Of a stretch of DNA of 6,426 bases, positions 6,379 to 6,426 are shown one piece after another (the first letter of the stretch is position 1; every line of letters begins with the position of its first letter). Origin of the DNA: an uncultured Rhodopirellula sp. (GTDB taxonomy: Bacteria > Planctomycetota > Planctomycetia > Pirellulales > Pirellulaceae). Where the stretch lies: contig CAJXTM010000236.1 in assembly GCA_913061385.1 (NCBI GenBank), positions 1 through 6,426 of the forward strand, read 5' to 3'. A program made the translations under genes and the position numbers. The notes under the pieces are model-generated. The model was not told the origin of the DNA and ran no database searches. It saw only the letters and a program-made list of their open reading frames with translations.

Positions 6379-6426
6379 CTGTCTCTTATACACATCTCCG
6401 AGCCCACGAGACCGAGGCTGATCTCG
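6379..6426. other. Nextera i7/Read 2 sequencing adapter (artefact)
   Basis: This is the reverse complement of the left-end adapter: mosaic end CTGTCTCTTATACACATCT (6379-6397), the rest of the Read 2 adapter (to 6412), index CGAGGCTG (6413-6420) and the beginning of P7 (6421-6426). It truncates coxB and, if translated, adds the well-known artefact peptide CLLYTSPSPRDRG. Confidence 0.98.

Noticed and set aside
6150..6407. Minus-strand frame beginning with MGSEMCIRDS
   Set aside because: The first residues are translated adapter, a known artefact peptide, and the rest is antisense to coxB.

Overview
This is a short metagenomic or single-cell style contig from a planctomycete. The best evidence is the 16S rRNA gene on the minus strand, which contains exact copies of three classic planctomycete hybridisation-probe targets: EUB338-II at 1089-1106, PLA46 at 1369-1386 and PLA886 at 542-560. 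Moderate GC content, long spacers between genes and weak or missing ribosome binding sites fit a Pirellula-like lineage, but genus cannot be assigned by eye. Both ends are not biological: positions 1-45 and 6379-6426 are Illumina Nextera i7/Read 2 adapter with the 19-bp Tn5 mosaic end and the same 8-base index. The true genomic insert is therefore about 46-6378, and the genes at both ends are cut.

Layout from left to right. (1) 46-1431, minus: 16S rRNA lacking roughly its last 150 nucleotides. (2) 1432 to about 1890: the 16S leader and promoter region, also read on the minus strand. It has two tandem sigma70-type promoters, each with a 17-nt spacer (P1 1859-1887, P2 1727-1755), a boxA-like antitermination element (1638-1648) preceded by a UUCG-tetraloop hairpin (1681-1694), and several perfect inverted repeats, one lying on the P2 -10 box. 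(3) About 1890-2591: no convincing gene, with a palindrome (2343-2359) and a probable intrinsic terminator (2443-2497) for the next gene. (4) 2592-3458, minus: an HDOD-domain (HD-related output domain) protein with a GTG start and a good Shine-Dalgarno site. (5) 3459-3972: a 514-bp divergent spacer without a supported gene. (6) 3973-5601, plus: a AAA+ ATPase with a low-complexity N-terminus and a probable winged-helix segment, belonging to a family whose function I cannot name with confidence. (7) 5602-5887: spacer with a hairpin and a short direct repeat. (8) 5888-6378, plus: the N-terminal part of cytochrome c oxidase subunit II, the probable first gene of an aa3-type oxidase operon that continues outside the window.

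The parts are mostly independent transcription units: a highly expressed rRNA unit, a possible signalling protein, a possible remodelling ATPase and a respiratory operon. I do not see a defence system, mobile element, CRISPR array or biosynthetic cluster. The points most worth a second look are the architecture of the rRNA control region and the uncharacterised AAA+ protein. The adapter ends must be trimmed before any downstream use, because they create fake proteins and fake terminal inverted repeats.
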